Both the position numbers and the translations under genes were made by a program. A stretch of 64,000 nt of DNA from Rhizopus sp. PT2906 (lineage: Eukaryota > Mucoromycota > Mucoromycetes > Mucorales > Rhizopodaceae), in the NCBI GenBank assembly GCA_025529335.1, contig JAMYHX010000118.1, positions 1 through 64,000 on the forward strand, read 5' to 3'. Each line of letters starts with the position of its first letter. The first letter of the stretch is position 1. A model generated the notes under the pieces. The model was given only the letters and a program-made list of their open reading frames with translations. It did not search any database and was not told the DNA's origin. This document shows, piece after piece, positions 30,167 through 42,700 of the stretch.

Positions 30167-32307
30167 ATGTTCGCTTCACGTCTACGATTGGTTTCAACAA
30201 GATTAGCAATTCATGGCATAAAGCCTTTTGCTATCAAGAATGCTATCAAAGTAGTAAGCACTGCTCATATATCTCGCTCCTATGCAACCAAAAGTGGAAA
30301 GCAAGTTTCATACACAGCAGACAAGTTCCCGGGCTACGTTCGTAACGAAAACTTTAAAAAGGCAAGCATATACAAACAGAAGAGAATGATATTTTCTAAT
30401 ATCTTAATATATAGCTCACTGAACAAGACGTTGAATATTTTAAAACAATTGTTGGTGAAAATGGATTAATCTATAACAACGAAGACGACCTTTTCGCCTT
30501 TAATACAGATTGGATGCACAAGTTTCGTGGAAAATCACAATTGGTCTTGAAGCCAAAGACTACACAACAAGTATCCGAAATTATGAAATACTGTAATCAA
30601 GAAAGGTAAGATAACATGATATATAAAAACCATAGACAATACTCAATTTCATTAGATTGGCTGTTGTTCCCCAAGGTGGAAACACCGGATTAGTCGGTGG
30701 ATCAGTTCCAGTATTTGATGAGATTGTCCTCAGTCTTCAAGGATTAAACAAGATCCGTAGCTTTGACAGTGTATCAGGTATATAGGTCATCATCTTTAAT
30801 CGACTTATTGATCTCACACAAACCCCAAGGTATTTTGACGGCTGATGCTGGCTGTGTGCTCGAAGTGTTGGACAACTGGTTAGCTGAAAAGGGATATATG
30901 ATGCCATTGGACTTGGGAGCTAAAGGAAGGTATGTGTATAATATGTCCTTTTTCTTATCTTTTTTTTCTAATCCCATATAGTTGTCATATCGGTGGTAAT
31001 ATCGCAACAAACGCTGGCGGTTTGAGATTATTACGCTATGGATCACTTCACGGCACTGTCTTGGGCCTAGAAGTCGTAAGTTATCATCATCAATAGAATG
31101 GTCTATGGTTCTAATACTCTCTTGTGTTTCCTAGGTACTTCCTGATGGTACAATTCTTGATAACATGTCTACATTAAGAAAGGATAACACAGGTATTTCA
31201 TTGGAATACATACAGAATATCTGATGGAAACTGATGTGTACATGTAGGTTATGATTTAAAGCAATTGTTCATTGGATCTGAGGGTACTATCGGCATAATC
31301 ACTGGTGTCTCTATCTTAACCCCTCATCGCTCAAAGGTTATAAAATAGCAAGAAGAAAACGTAATATGACTAACATATAATAGGCTGTCAATGTTGCCTT
31401 GTTAGGCTTGAACTCATTTGAAGATGTACAAAAGGCATTCAAACAATCACGTATTGAGCTCTCTGAAATATTGTCAGGTAAGTTAAAAGCAATGTTGAAT
31501 ACCCTTAATTGAACAATGAGAGTTAGCTTTTGAATTTTGGGATATCAATGCATTACAAATGTTCAAAAAGCACGCTACACCCAAAGAAGTGATGCAGAAT
31601 GAATATCCATTTTATGTATTGATTGAAACAAGCGGTTCAAACAAGGATCATGACGATGAGAAATTAACAACATACCTTGAGAATATGATGGTCGATGGCG
31701 TTGCTGAGGACGGTGTAGTAGCACAAGATGAGACACAGATACGTGAACTTTGGAGCTTGCGTGAAGGTTTTACTGAAGCACTTGGAAAGGAACCAGCTGT
31801 GTACAAGTACGACATATCGATGCCTGTCCCCAAGATTTACGAATGTGTACAAGACATGCGCCAACATTTACGTAATGGAGGTGTTTTCGGAAAGGACGAC
31901 TCACCTGTGACAGATGTAGTTGCCTATGGACATGTTGGTGATGGCAATTTACACTTGAATATTGCTGCCAATCGCCTTGACAGCCGTGTTTCCGAATTAA
32001 TAGAACCTTATCTGTTTGAATGGGTTGGTAAGTACACAAGCATATTACCCTGTTGTAATATGACTCTAACTACAAATATATTTATTAGCCAAACATCAGG
32101 GCTCAATTAGTGCAGAACATGGTCTTGGTGTAGCCAAGAATGAATTTTTAGGGTATTCCAAGTCTCCAGTCATGATTAAGTTGATGAAGACAATGAAAAA
32201 TATGCTTGATCCAAACGGTATCATGAACCCTTATAAGGTAAGCTTTATTTTATATACTGAATAAACAAAGATTAATCATGTATTTTTAGTATCTTCCATC
32301 CTCATAG
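30167..32307 (+). CDS. Mitochondrial FAD-linked D-2-hydroxyglutarate / D-lactate dehydrogenase
   Basis: About ten exons. The start MFASRLRLVSTRLAIHGIKP is Arg-rich and lacks acidic residues, a mitochondrial presequence. The FAD_binding_4 domain shows AVVPQGGNTGLVGGSVPVFD and CHIGGNIATNAGGLRLLRYG. Then come FIGSEGTIGIITG, LWSLREGFTEAL, AYGHVGDGNLHLNI and SAEHGLGVAKNE, which give the HGDGN metal/flavin site and the EHG motif of the C-terminal oxidase domain. The last exon (32290-32307) encodes only YLPSS. The family oxidises D-2-hydroxyglutarate (yeast Dld2/Dld3, human D2HGDH) or D-lactate. The first is the better match, but substrate specificity is inferred. It converges on the macrodomain gene, 79 bp between stops. 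Confidence 0.9.
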
Positions 32308-32386
32308 ATTTCATCATGTTCATATGTGTAAACTTCAATAAAGTCAAAAAGGAAGGTTCACTGTATAAATCAAATGCATTTATCTC

Positions 32387-33406
32387 CTAACAGTCTGTTG
32401 AAGCACCAGGAAAGTACTTTGGTAATAAATCTACGCCAATCCACTGTTATATATAAAAAGGATACAATTTTTTAAGTGTACTTGCCTTTATAAATTAGCT
32501 TGTCCTTTTCATTAAACAAGACAAAAATGACTTGATCGATCTATATTAACCAAGTTTAATAAGATGCTGATACCATCGTTAATGTATTCACCTTATCCTC
32601 TCCTTTTTTCATATTGCTCTCCAATTTATCATGAACTGTTTTTAAAGCAATATTTGCTGCTTTTTCATTATCATAACCATATACACCTGTAGCAATACAA
32701 GGGAAGGCAATTGTTCTAAGACCATTCTGTTCCAGTAACTCAAGACTGCATTGGTAGCAGCTCTTTAAAACATCCGGCTTTTCTGATTGCGGACCCACGG
32801 TGTGTATGACATCTTTAAAAAGTTATAAAGATTGCTTTACAAATTTATATCTACTTACATTTTGCAGGAAGATTGTATCCTAAGAAGTCAAGTTGAGTAT
32901 AGAATGGAAGGGGTTTATTGCAATTTTACCTTTAGTTATTTTGGCTTCCTATATCGTTTTTTAACATTGTTAAAAAAGGTAAAGAAAATGGTTCATCACA
33001 AACACTTACACCTTCAAGACAACCATTTAAAGTTCGGCATTCTTCCAGCAGTTGTTTTCCTGCTGCTCTATAAAAGAATAAAGTCTTTTGTGTGTCCTAT
33101 TTCTTTTAGATCATCTTTACCTATGAATAGCTCCGTCCACTAATAATAAAAGTAAGCAAACTGAAGGCAACAATTTTGTCCATCCACTTACCTCCTCCTC
33201 CACCGAGCAAAGAGCTGTTGGCGGCATTGACTATCAAAACATCAATCAGTCCATTGATTGTCCCTCTCTTTTGCTCTCTCACCTATCGCGTCAACTTCAA
33301 GTTTGGTAATATCCTGGCAACTACACTATGTATAAACAAAGTCTTCAAATCGTCTTTCTTGTCTTGTTTACCATAATTTAACTTTACGTGCTAACTGGCT
33401 AGTCAT
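32387..33406 (-). CDS. MacroD-type macrodomain protein (ADP-ribose hydrolase)
   Basis: Many very small exons. Joined, they read [67 protein letters not shown], then IAFPCIATGVYGYDNEKAAN and [36 protein letters not shown] is the catalytic/ADP-ribose loop of MacroD1/2 and YmdB. GVYGYD is the second ligand loop. Such enzymes remove mono-ADP-ribose from proteins and deacetylate O-acetyl-ADP-ribose. The last intron uses a GC donor (AAAG|GCAAGT at 32484-32485) and an acceptor at 32431-32432, giving the ending DLLPKYFPGASTDC. The first exon and start (33406) are uncertain because the first donor cannot be fixed from sequence alone. Confidence 0.82.
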
Positions 33407-33583
33407 TTTTTATAGTTTTTATTGAAAGAAAAGGATTATTATTGAAAAACGTATTTAAGTGTTGTACATTATGTAATCGTTATGCCATTCTCTATTCCTG
33501 GGGTGAACAGGTTTTCAATTTCAGATTGACACACAATACGCATCTTTAATCAAAAAGACAACATTATTAAAAGGCTGTTTTCA

Positions 33584-36533
33584 TCAAGGCGACTCGCTCC
33601 AGTTCAATGAACCGCTATGCTCCTGTTGAAATCGTTGAACACGGGATGGCTTCAACTCGTTCTTTTGAACTGCTGCTACTCGCATATTGTTTCCGCTATG
33701 CCTTTTATTCCACAAATGAATCGTCAGCACCTTGACCAAGTCAACCAAAATAAATGTAATCAAAGCAACAGCAATGATGGCTAAACCTGCTGCCCATCCA
33801 ATACCCTCTACGGTTGCATCACCCACTGCACCATAAACAGACAAGAACAACGCAATAACCTGCGTTCCTAGGACAACAACTGTAAATGGCCATGAAGGTA
33901 GACTTCTCCAACAAAATGACTCGGTACGAGTAGAAAATATAATAAAATGGGGTGCTGTGAACATGAAGTTACTCTATCTACTTGCCATTTTCTTTTTCTT
34001 TTTCTTTCTTACCTGCAGATATATGAAGGTACATCACGGTTGATAATTGTCCTGGGGTCACTTTAATAACATCTCGAAATATATAAAAGTGAGCAAATGA
34101 AAAAAACGAAAGAAATGCGGCTAGAATGGTGGACAAGAACACCAAGAGCTTTAGACGCCATGTATTCGGATGCTTCGAGATAGTTACGTTATCTATGGTC
34201 ATGATCATTGTAGCTGCATCATTAAGTACTGAGATTAGAATAAGAAAGATAGGTGGCATTTGCCAGTCTTCTGCCAAGGTGATGACAAAAAAGAATATGA
34301 GAAAGTGAATGGTAGATGAAATGCGGTAAAGGGCATAGGACTGAAGACGTTGAAAGATAGCCCTAGATGTCTTGATACCATCCACTATAGGAGAAAGTCC
34401 AGGTGTTAGTAGCACAATATCGGCTGCAGTTCTAGCCGCATCAGTGCTGCCGTGTACAGCGATACCAACGTTTGCCTACATTCATGTATGTTAGTGTAAT
34501 CCATTGTGATTCAACTCCCCGCTCATACCTTCTTTAAAGCTGGTGCATCATTGACACCATCTCCTGTCATCGCCACGAAATAACCTTTATTCTGCAGTAA
34601 CTCAACGACTCTGTACTTGTGTTCTATTAAAAATGAATAAGGCTTTGCATGCATGAGTAATTAGGTGATTACTATACCTGGCACAACACGAGCAAATCCA
34701 TCTACATGAAGACACTGTTCAGCTATTTCTGTATCTGATTTGGTGCTATCTACAAGAGAGTTTGCATCCAGGATGTTTTGGCCCATATTTAGTCTCTGAG
34801 CGACTTCCTTTGCGATGATTGTTTGATCACCAGTGATCATCTTTACGGAGATACCATATTCTAAACAATCACGTATAGTCATGGCAGAATCATGGCGTGG
34901 AGGGTCAATCAAGCTAAAGATGCCTATCAATTCCCATTCATCCCCACTGTCATCCATGATCAACTTTGGTTTCGTACGAGCAACTCCCAAGGCACGTAAA
35001 CCTCGTTGGGCAAACTCTACAACAACCTTTTCAGCATCTGCTATAGGGCGTAAACCACTGTTGTTGACAAGTTCCAGAATGACTTGAGGCGCGCCTTTAG
35101 CTACTTTAAATGCCGATTGTGTTGTCTTATCAAGGACAACCGCGCGAGACATCTTTTCGACTGGATCAAATGGCTTGAAGGATTTCACTTGATATCCAGG
35201 GACATCATACTTTCCTTCGAGTGTCGAAATGATTGGGTGATTTCGTTCTGCTGCATTTCGAACAGCAAATTCAATGGGATCGCTGGTTGCTGGCTCGGAT
35301 GATAAATAAGCGTGAAGCAAAAGGTCGTTCTTTGTGAATGGTGGTGCCAAGTAAGGTTCGTCAAATGTGAGCTCGTTCAGTGTGAGGGTGCCTGTCTTAT
35401 CACTGCAGAGTATAGATACAGATGCGAATTCTTCTACTGATGTCAGTCTTTTAACAATAACCTTTTTCTTTGCTAGCTGCTTTGCTCCAACGGCCATCGT
35501 TACTGACATGACTGTAGGCAAGCCTACAGGAATTCTGCAAGATTTGATTAATATGATGAAAGCGCAATATATAAAAATACATACGCTGCGATGGTAAGCA
35601 CAACCATTTCTTTTAAAGCGTCCAAGACATCAGGACCAGTGACGACGCCTGTCTTTATCTTTTTCTCTACCAAGTCATAAATAAACATGATTGTCACCAG
35701 TAAAACTGAGATAGCGATCAGAAAGTTTCCAATATAATTAACCACTTTTTGAAAGTGACCAGCGTCTGTTGTAACAGAAATCAAGCTGGCAGCTCTTCCT
35801 ATGAACGTGCTGGATCCTGTCCTGACAACGATACCTAACTGCTGCCCCTGTTTGACAATGCTGGAGGAATAAACAAGATCACCCTTTCGCTTTCGTACAG
35901 GCAGTGACTCTCCTGTGAGGGCACTCTGATCAATTTGAAGATCGCCCTCGATCTGTTCACCTGTGGCGCCTATGCCCAGTAATCTCACATCTGCAGGCAC
36001 AATATCGCCCAGACGTAACACAATGACATCACCAACAACCAGTTCAGCTGCATTGATTTCCATCAACTGTCCTGAGCGCCAACAACGAGTATGAAGGGCT
36101 AGACTTGTTTTAAGAGCAGCTACAGCAGAGTCCGCTTTGGCTTCTTCAATATAACCAATCAAAGCATTAATAATTAGCATGGATAAGATGATACCAAAAT
36201 CCACCCAGTCCTTTGTTACAGCAGTTAGAATAATCGATATTTCCATGAGATAAGCAATAGCGCCAGTAACTTTTTAAAAGAATAAATGAGCTTATAATAA
36301 AAACAACACAATAGAAACTTACAAAATGATAGAAAGTGCTTTATTTTATTCTTCTTTTTATCTTGTAATTCGTTTTTACCAAATTTTGTCAACCTTTCTG
36401 CTACTTGTTGCTCTGTTAATCCATAAGTTGGTTTGGTATCAAGATATACTTCGATTTCAGGTGATATCTCGTCTCTCCATTCTTTTTCTGTGTTTGTGAT
36501 TGATTCAAGAGGTATAGACTCATTGGATAACAT
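33584..36533 (-). CDS. P-type (P3A) plasma-membrane proton ATPase
   Basis: About seven exons, roughly 900 residues. Motifs in order: the GLTEQQVAERLTKFGKNEL cytoplasmic start; TGAIAYLMEISIILTAVTKD (TM1-2); DQSALTGESLPV (actuator TGES); AAIPVGLPTVMSVTMAVGA (TM4 with PVGLP); CSDKTGTLTLNEL (phosphorylated Asp); KGAPQVILEL (nucleotide binding); DPPRHDSAMTI; MITGDQ; and AMTGDGVNDAPALKKANVG. A C-terminal membrane set follows. PVGLP and the DPPR motif are typical of P3A H+-ATPases such as Pma1, which energise the plasma membrane. The C-terminal tail after the last helix is short and basic, so it probably lacks the long autoinhibitory domain seen in plants. Confidence 0.93.
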
Positions 36534-37105
36534 AATATTAGAAAAAGAGAGAGAGAGAAAAAAGGGGGGAATACCTCAAGGTACGCAAAAAAAAAAAAAA
36601 TAACATTTGTAACAAAGATTTGCTCCTAGCAGGAAAAAGAGAGTCAAATACTTGCAGGTGCATACAGACTTTTTTTTAACTTCAAATTGAAATTAATACA
36701 ATATAACAAGCTTTACTTTCAACATAAACCGATGAAAGAAAACAGAGTTATCTTTATTAATAAAGAGAGAGAGCCCTTTGTTGGACAAACACCTTTGACA
36801 CACTCCATCATATACCTAAAAGCCTTAATACTATACTCTTCTTTAGTATGTTCAGTAACAACACTCAAAGAGAAACAAATGTAAATGCAACAAAACATCC
36901 TTTGTTCATAGAATAGAATACAATGTTTATCGAGTAGTACAGTTCAGCTTGTGTAACAATACAAAAAAATACTCAATCGTCTAAATTAAGTAAGTGGGCG
37001 TGTCTAGGGTATGGTAGGACCAAAACAACAGACAAAACGTTATTTCTTTACTTTTCTTTTTTCTTTTCTTTTTTTTTTTTTTTTTTTTAATTCTGGGATA
37101 AATCC
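36534..37105. other. Intergenic between the proton ATPase and GT15 genes
   Basis: Divergent region of 572 bp. It includes GA-rich and A-rich tracts near 36544-36600 and a T-run with C/T tract at about 37042-37088 before the GT15 start. No gene seen. Confidence 0.4.
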
Positions 37106-38307
37106 ATGCTTACTGTTAAAAGAGTGATAGGAGTAGCAAGTCTACTAGCTGTCACTTTATTACTATTATTTATTCAATATGTATTTGTAAAAGAGAATAG
37201 ACAGCCACTACAATTAACAAACAACTCAGACGAGTGGTATTATGATAACCCATCCACATTGACATATCCACATGATCGATTCAAGGCTGCCCTTTTCACC
37301 TTTGTCAAGAATGATACAGCATCATTAACAAAGCTAAGACACACCATTCGAAATATAGAAGATCAGTTCAATAAAGAACGAGGATACCCTTATATTATCT
37401 TTACTGATCAAGAACTATCATATGAATATATGGAGTTGGCAAGTTCTTTAACAAAAGCCACTGTTAGATTCGAAAAAGTTGATAATGACTTTTATGGATA
37501 TCATCCAGAAACGGATCAGGACCGGGCAGCACAGACAAGAGCTGATATGAGTCAGATCATGTTTGGTGACAGTGAAGACTATCGATTTCAATCAAGGTTT
37601 ATGGCAGGAACGATTTACAGGTAAATTACAGGTTTTTTATGTGGCAAAGAGTCCTTTATATATCTTTAAATAGACATCCTATCATGCAGGAGCTTAATTT
37701 CGGCTGGAGATTTGAAGCAGGAACAGAGTACATTTGTCCCATTGATCAAGACCTATTTCAGTACATGTATGAAAACAACAAGACGTTATCATTCGTGATA
37801 GCACTGTACGAATATACTGAAACTATACCTACTTTATACGAAACAGTACTTGATTTCGCATCACAGCATAATGAATGGATAACATCTAATCAAGATCCTG
37901 ATTCACTTTGGAAATTTATACAAGATCCTTTCACCAAAAACTTTAACGGGTGTCATTTGTGGAATAATTTCCAGGTATGAAAAACACTCCAAATACAGTG
38001 AATGCGCTGATAAAAGTATGTATAGATATCCAATCTTGACTTTTTCAAAAGTGAAAAGTATCAGCAGTATTGGGAATATATAGACAGCTCAAATGGAATA
38101 TTTTATGAAAGGTGGGGCGATCCAATCATTCAATCCTTGGGTGCTGTATTATTCTTGACAAAGAAAGACATTCAATTCTTCGATACGGTCGGATACAGAG
38201 TAGCCAATTCATTTACACATTGTCCAACCAACTACTTTAAATGTGCATGCAGGCCTGAACAGAACTTTGATTTTAATGGATATAGTTGTCTACGGTTTTA
38301 TTTTTAA
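37106..38307 (+). CDS. KRE2/MNT1-type alpha-1,2-mannosyltransferase (GT15)
   Basis: Three exons (37106-37620, 37674-37974, 38026-38307) encode 365 residues. It starts with a short cytosolic tail and a signal-anchor (VIGVASLLAVTLLLLFIQYV), typical of Golgi type-II enzymes. Then come KAALFTFVKNDTASLTKLRH, YPYIIFTDQELS, RFMAGTIYRHPIMQ, YICPIDQDLFQYMYENNK, HLWNNFQISNLDFFKSEKYQ and GIFYERWGDPIIQSLGAVLF, all hallmarks of GT15. In this copy the active-site region reads WRFEAGTEY rather than the usual YWRVEPG; catalytic effects are unknown. These enzymes extend O- and N-linked mannose chains with GDP-mannose. The TAA stop (38305-38307) overlaps the stop of the convergent GT71 gene. Confidence 0.9.
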
Positions 38308-40073
38308 ATATCATCAGCTTTCTTTCTTTCCTTATCCAATTCAATCAACTTTTCCCCAATCTCCTTTTCACGTTCATTTAATTCGTATATTCTATCCTTT
38401 TCTTTAATGCATGATGTCTCAAATTGCCAGTCTTCTCCTTCTGCATAATGAGTGAATATCAAATATCGATTCTCCCAACGGTTTTTATCTCTTAGTAATC
38501 CTCCATTCCACCACCATGGCCTCTTGTTTGTATCCAGATGAAGCTGATTGCCACACACTGTTCCTTCTGCACCAGCATCGCCCAGTCCTCCAAGAACTGC
38601 ACCATATGATCTAGGGAATAGATAAGGTGTTTGAACCATTTCGAATCCAGTCCAGAATGTCTATTACACAGGGTTAAAAAAAATAATACAAGTAGCTTTT
38701 TGATCCGTTACCTCTTTATCACCATGACTATGTTTATAAGATACCTTATCTCTCTCTTGCTTATCATTCATTTTGCAAGTTGACAGCAAGCCAAACAGTA
38801 CCTTCTTTTTATCCATCACGACAATACCTGATTCCTGTTCATGAGCGGATGTCTTTTTCCACCAGCGAGATTGTTCGACATAGGTGCTATAAGTGGGTAA
38901 AAACGACTTTAACCATCGACGACCGTCTTCGTAGTCATTAAATAAGGTACGATCTAAAAAGAAGAGTGCACCTGTTCGCTTGTAGCCTTCGTCTTCAAAT
39001 AAAGTATCGGGCTTTTGAAACATAAATACATCCGCATCCATCAAAATGACATGACGGAAACTGCTTGCGAGCATGGCATAAGGTTTGATGGCCCAACCAC
39101 CAAATTGAGTATATTCATCATTGATGATTGTTGATATATCGACTGTCTTTACATTTTTAAAGGCCTCAAAGTAGTCTCGCTTGCCCTTTGATAAGTCGTA
39201 CTGGTTGATATAAAAGATTTCAATTGGTAAATCTGATTTGAGCACCTCTCGAAGGGCTCTGACGGCTGAAGCTGCGTGTTTGAACTGATCCTCGCCTACA
39301 CACATGACAATACCTTTGTCCTGCTTGATGGTCATGTTGATCTCGAATGCATTTTTCCAAAATGGTTTGATCCAAGGATAAAGTGAATTTTCCAATTTGC
39401 TGTAGATAGCCCAGGTTTCCTTATAGGCAGGCTCCTTGGTCACGTCGACTAAGCCTTCGGCAATGATGGGATCAAAATATTGAAAGAGAGATTTGAATAT
39501 TCTTTGTTTGCTTGTCAAAAGTTTAAAATCTGGTTTATCTTGTAAATCAGTGGTAGTGAAAAGGTCAGCTGCAAATCGCTGTCCAATCGGTGACTTGAGT
39601 AACTGTAAATCGTCGTCTATGTTTTCAAAATGTTATTCACCCATTAAAAAATAGCATTCCTTATTTACCTTTCCATGATTCAATCGGTGTAGGAACGGCA
39701 ACATAGTATTTGTCGATGAGGTCAATGGTATTTTCTATAGTAATTTCTATATATTATGCGATAAGTAAATGCTTTCAACCTATATATATATATATATATA
39801 TATGCTATCAATACCTGGCTCAACAATGGCTCTATTTTCTAGAATCTTTTGCAGTCTCTTCTTTTCCCTTTCTATCTCTAGTTGCTTTCTTCTTTCTTGT
39901 TCTCTTTCTTTCTCTTGTTTTAGCAGTAATCGATTTTGCTCCTCTTCTTGCTCTTTTAATAAACTATTTCTTTCTTCCAAGTGTATAATATATTTGAATA
40001 GAAACAACAGACATGCTATAAGAAATACTAGAGATATTAGTCGAACGAATCGACTATTCAATTGTGGCTTCAT
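38304..40073 (-). CDS. MNN1-type alpha-1,3-mannosyltransferase (GT71)
   Basis: Minus-strand gene with about five exons, starting MKPQLNSRFVRLISLVFLIA, a type-II signal-anchor. A charged coiled-coil stem follows (KEREQERRKQLEIEREKKR), then the GT71 domain: GIVMCVGEDQFKHAASAVRA, PIEIFYINQYDL, WAIKPYAMLASSFRHVILMD, DADVFMFQKPD (the DxD metal site), RTGALFFLDRTLF and QESGIVVMDKKK. The last exon carries SYGAVLGGLGDAGAEGTV and KRPWWWNGGLLRD. It transfers alpha-1,3-mannose in the Golgi. Its stop codon overlaps that of the GT15 gene, so the two coding regions share 4 bp. A (TA)n tract sits in the first intron. Confidence 0.9.
39781..39803. repeat. (TA)n microsatellite in a GT71 intron
   Basis: Eleven TA units in intron 1 of the GT71 gene, close to its acceptor. 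It gives a false YIYIYI reading frame. Confidence 0.8.
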
Positions 40074-40510
40074 TTCAACAAAACAAGAGAGAGAGAAAAG
40101 CGTATGTTGAGAAAAAGGAGAAAGGGGTCTTTTAAACTCAGTGTAGCGTTACACGATTTATTTTTGGAACACATAATTTTTTCTCTCTCTTTTGCCGTCT
40201 ACAACCTAACAGAGGGGGAAAAGGTGTCAGTTAAAAAGATCCCCTGAGACTGATGAAATTATTAAAGTGACTTGTGTAAGCAAAATGTCACTTTACATGA
40301 CAAGCAATATAAAAATGGAATGTACCTAATACGGGTTCCGTCCCCATGGTTACAGTCGATCAAAATAGTTGTTAATTGGTGGAACTGAAAGGTCTTTGGA
40401 AAAAAAAAAGATATAATTACTTGTATGTTTAAATTATTTTTAATATTTTGTATGTAGTTTATTTAAAGAAACTATTTACAATCTATACATTATTATAAAA
40501 GAAACAGGAT
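40074..40510. other. Intergenic, no gene seen
   Basis: AT-rich region upstream of GT71 and downstream of the PQ-loop gene stop. Contains C/T- and GA-rich tracts near the GT71 start. No recognisable frame. Confidence 0.4.
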
Positions 40511-41500
40511 TTACGGTATTAATGAGCTAACTTTATCCTTTTGACGATTGTACCATAAGAATTGAATGTAGATAATCATATCAAAGAGCAAAGTGCCAGC
40601 TGCACTAATGATGAAAGGAAGGGCATTGATGAATGTTTCTCTTGTGTGACCTGGATGAAGGATAATGCTAAGAGCATAGGTGATATTGCCAACAACGGCG
40701 AAGCTGAACAGTGCGAGTGACAGACCTTCCACGGAGTGACGCTTATGATTTTTTATGATTTGTGGTATACGAGAAGATAAGTAGAAGATAGTGCACGCCC
40801 ATGCTAACAAACGACCCAAGACAACTGAATCAACAACCAAGTTAGACTGACTCTTAAAGCCAAACACCAAGAATAAGGCTAACAATTGCCTTTTAGAGTT
40901 CTTTACGGATCCGTAAGTGGGTGAAGTTGATAAAATAGGGGTCGTTTCAACTATTTCTCGAGACTCAGTAGCAAATAATTCTTGAGCTTTTGACTCAATG
41001 AATGAACTTTTACGATAATAAAAGTATTGAAAGAGTAGCACAAGATCTGTCATACAAAAGTAAAACGCCAAATAAATCTGAAAGGGTAACTGACGGTTTA
41101 AAATGCAGCTGACAGTATTTGCTACATCGCCTATAGAAAGAAATAGATAAGTCTATTTCATACATGTATATATTATGTATATATATACCTGCTAACCAAA
41201 AGTACAGCAAGTATAAACTAAGTCCATCAGCGGACTGCAATTGATAGTTTTCAACCATTTGACTAAGACAAATAAGTATAATAATGCTCATCTAATCAAA
41301 TAACTGTACTTACGGTAATTGAGCACATAACCAGCAAAATAAGGATGTATAACCAAATAGTTGACTAGAGAGTTCAGCATATCCGTAGACACAAGATCCA
41401 AGCAATGACTACAAGATCAATGTTATGCTCATACGACATTGATATTATAAATACTTACATGAATCCATTGAATAGCTTGATCTTTTGGAATACAATCCAT
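40511..41500 (-). CDS. PQ-loop membrane transporter (YPQ/vacuolar amino-acid type)
   Basis: Minus-strand gene of about five exons, starting MDCIPKDQAIQWIH. The first PQ loop lies in the spliced segment LLGSCVYGYAELSSQLFGYT...CAQLPQMVENYQLQSADGLS. The second is SSRIPQIIKNHKRHSVEGLS. Both have the PQ dipeptide followed by the DGLS/EGLS turn. Between and after them are membrane helices (LYLLYFWLAG, AFYFCMTDLVLLFQYFYY, ALFSFAVVGNITYALSIILH, PFIISAAGTLLFDMIIYIQF), seven in total. PQ-loop proteins of this size (yeast Ypq1-3, human PQLC2) export cationic amino acids from the vacuole or lysosome. The central loop with TTPILSTSPTYGSV is Ser/Thr-rich and may be regulated. Substrate is inferred only from family. 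Confidence 0.85.
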
Positions 41501-42128
41501 TCTTTAAGAAAACAAGGGAAAGAAAAAAAAAAAAAAAAAAAGAACCAAAAAAATCTTTTTTACATGTATAAATCCAATCAAATTAAAATTCGAGAAAATT
41601 TTCCTTTTATATATAAAACATAGGCAGCAGTTCTTGACCCCTCCTCCTTTAAACTGTTTGAACCAATATTTAAGAGTATTATTGTACTTTGAGCTAAGTG
41701 ATCTTGGTTGTAATCATTCTTTCTTTATTTACTGAATTTGTACAACCTAAAATACAATAATAATAAAATAATTGTAATATTTTATAATGAGTTTATGCAA
41801 GATTAAAGCAGAAAAGAAGGTGAGAATAGCCAAGATTCAGTGCAATTTTCTCTCTCTTTTTGAAATCAAAGTTGCACCTCGTCAGTTCCTAAGTCGCATG
41901 TTACCTAAAAAAGAAACTGTTTGTCTAGAAAACCTTGCGCATGATAGAAAATCTGTCACTTTCTATACGCTTTTACCTTATTTGGAAAGAATTTCGTTAC
42001 ACCATTCCGACTAGTTTAAGTGTACAAAAGTGTAGTAGCTTTACTAGATTTCTTTTAATAGAGTGCAAATAATCGCTGATTTCTTCTTCTCTTGCATGTA
42101 TAATATGACCCTCATTAGCTCTTAAATA
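41501..42128. other. AT-rich region, no supported gene
   Basis: Upstream flank of the PQ-loop gene with an A-run near 41525. A 75-codon plus-strand frame at 41787-42014 (MSLCKIKAEKKVRIAKI...) matches nothing I know and has no splice or leader support. It opens the degenerate stretch that runs to 44.3 kb. Confidence 0.35.
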
Positions 42129-42700
42129 CATTCATTTGAACAATGTCGCTTCGGCTGCTACAAATACATTAAGTTCCATAGTTATCATCAGATAGACGGC
42201 ATGACCAAATGCATAACAAAGAAATGGTTAAAACCATCATATATGGAACATTCTGGGCCATTAGATGAGAGTTATGTCCCACAAAATCAGAGCTTACAAT
42301 AACTTCTGTTGGAGATGAAGCAAGCTAAAGAAGAAATACAAAGCCTCCATTAACAATTAGGCTCTGTGGACAACGCTTTCACTCACAGCAGTTACCAACA
42401 AGGTATCTCTGATTACCGTTTATCAAATCCCAATTTCCTGGAAAAATCAAATGTATTCCAAAACATTCAATGTTTAATACTTGAAAAACGCGTCCAGAAA
42501 AAAAAATTAACTGTACAACTCTTGCAGTTACAGCCTGCAGTCCAAGGCTTTATTTCATCTATGTCTGTATGAAGGCCTTCCATTGGACAACTACAACGTT
42601 GTCTTCACAACTCGGGGATCTCGTAGTACAGAATTTCGGATATTCGCCATAATGACAGAAATGTAGTTGTCTACCTTGCCCATAATTAGTATGTCCCAGG
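42129..42700 (+). pseudogene. Degenerate reading frame of unknown origin
   Basis: One plus-strand frame stays open from 42129 to 42572 except for two TAA stops. It reads CRFGCYKYIKFHSYHQIDGM, a leucine-zipper-like LLLEMKQAKEEIQSLH, then AFTHSSYQQGISDYRLSNPN. From 42560 the neighbouring frame continues with FHLCLYEGLPLDNYNVVFTT and TRGSRSTEFRIFAIMTEM. The pattern of isolated stops and one frame change is that of a decayed coding region of about 180 codons. I cannot identify the family; a mobile-element origin is possible given the setting. Confidence 0.4.
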
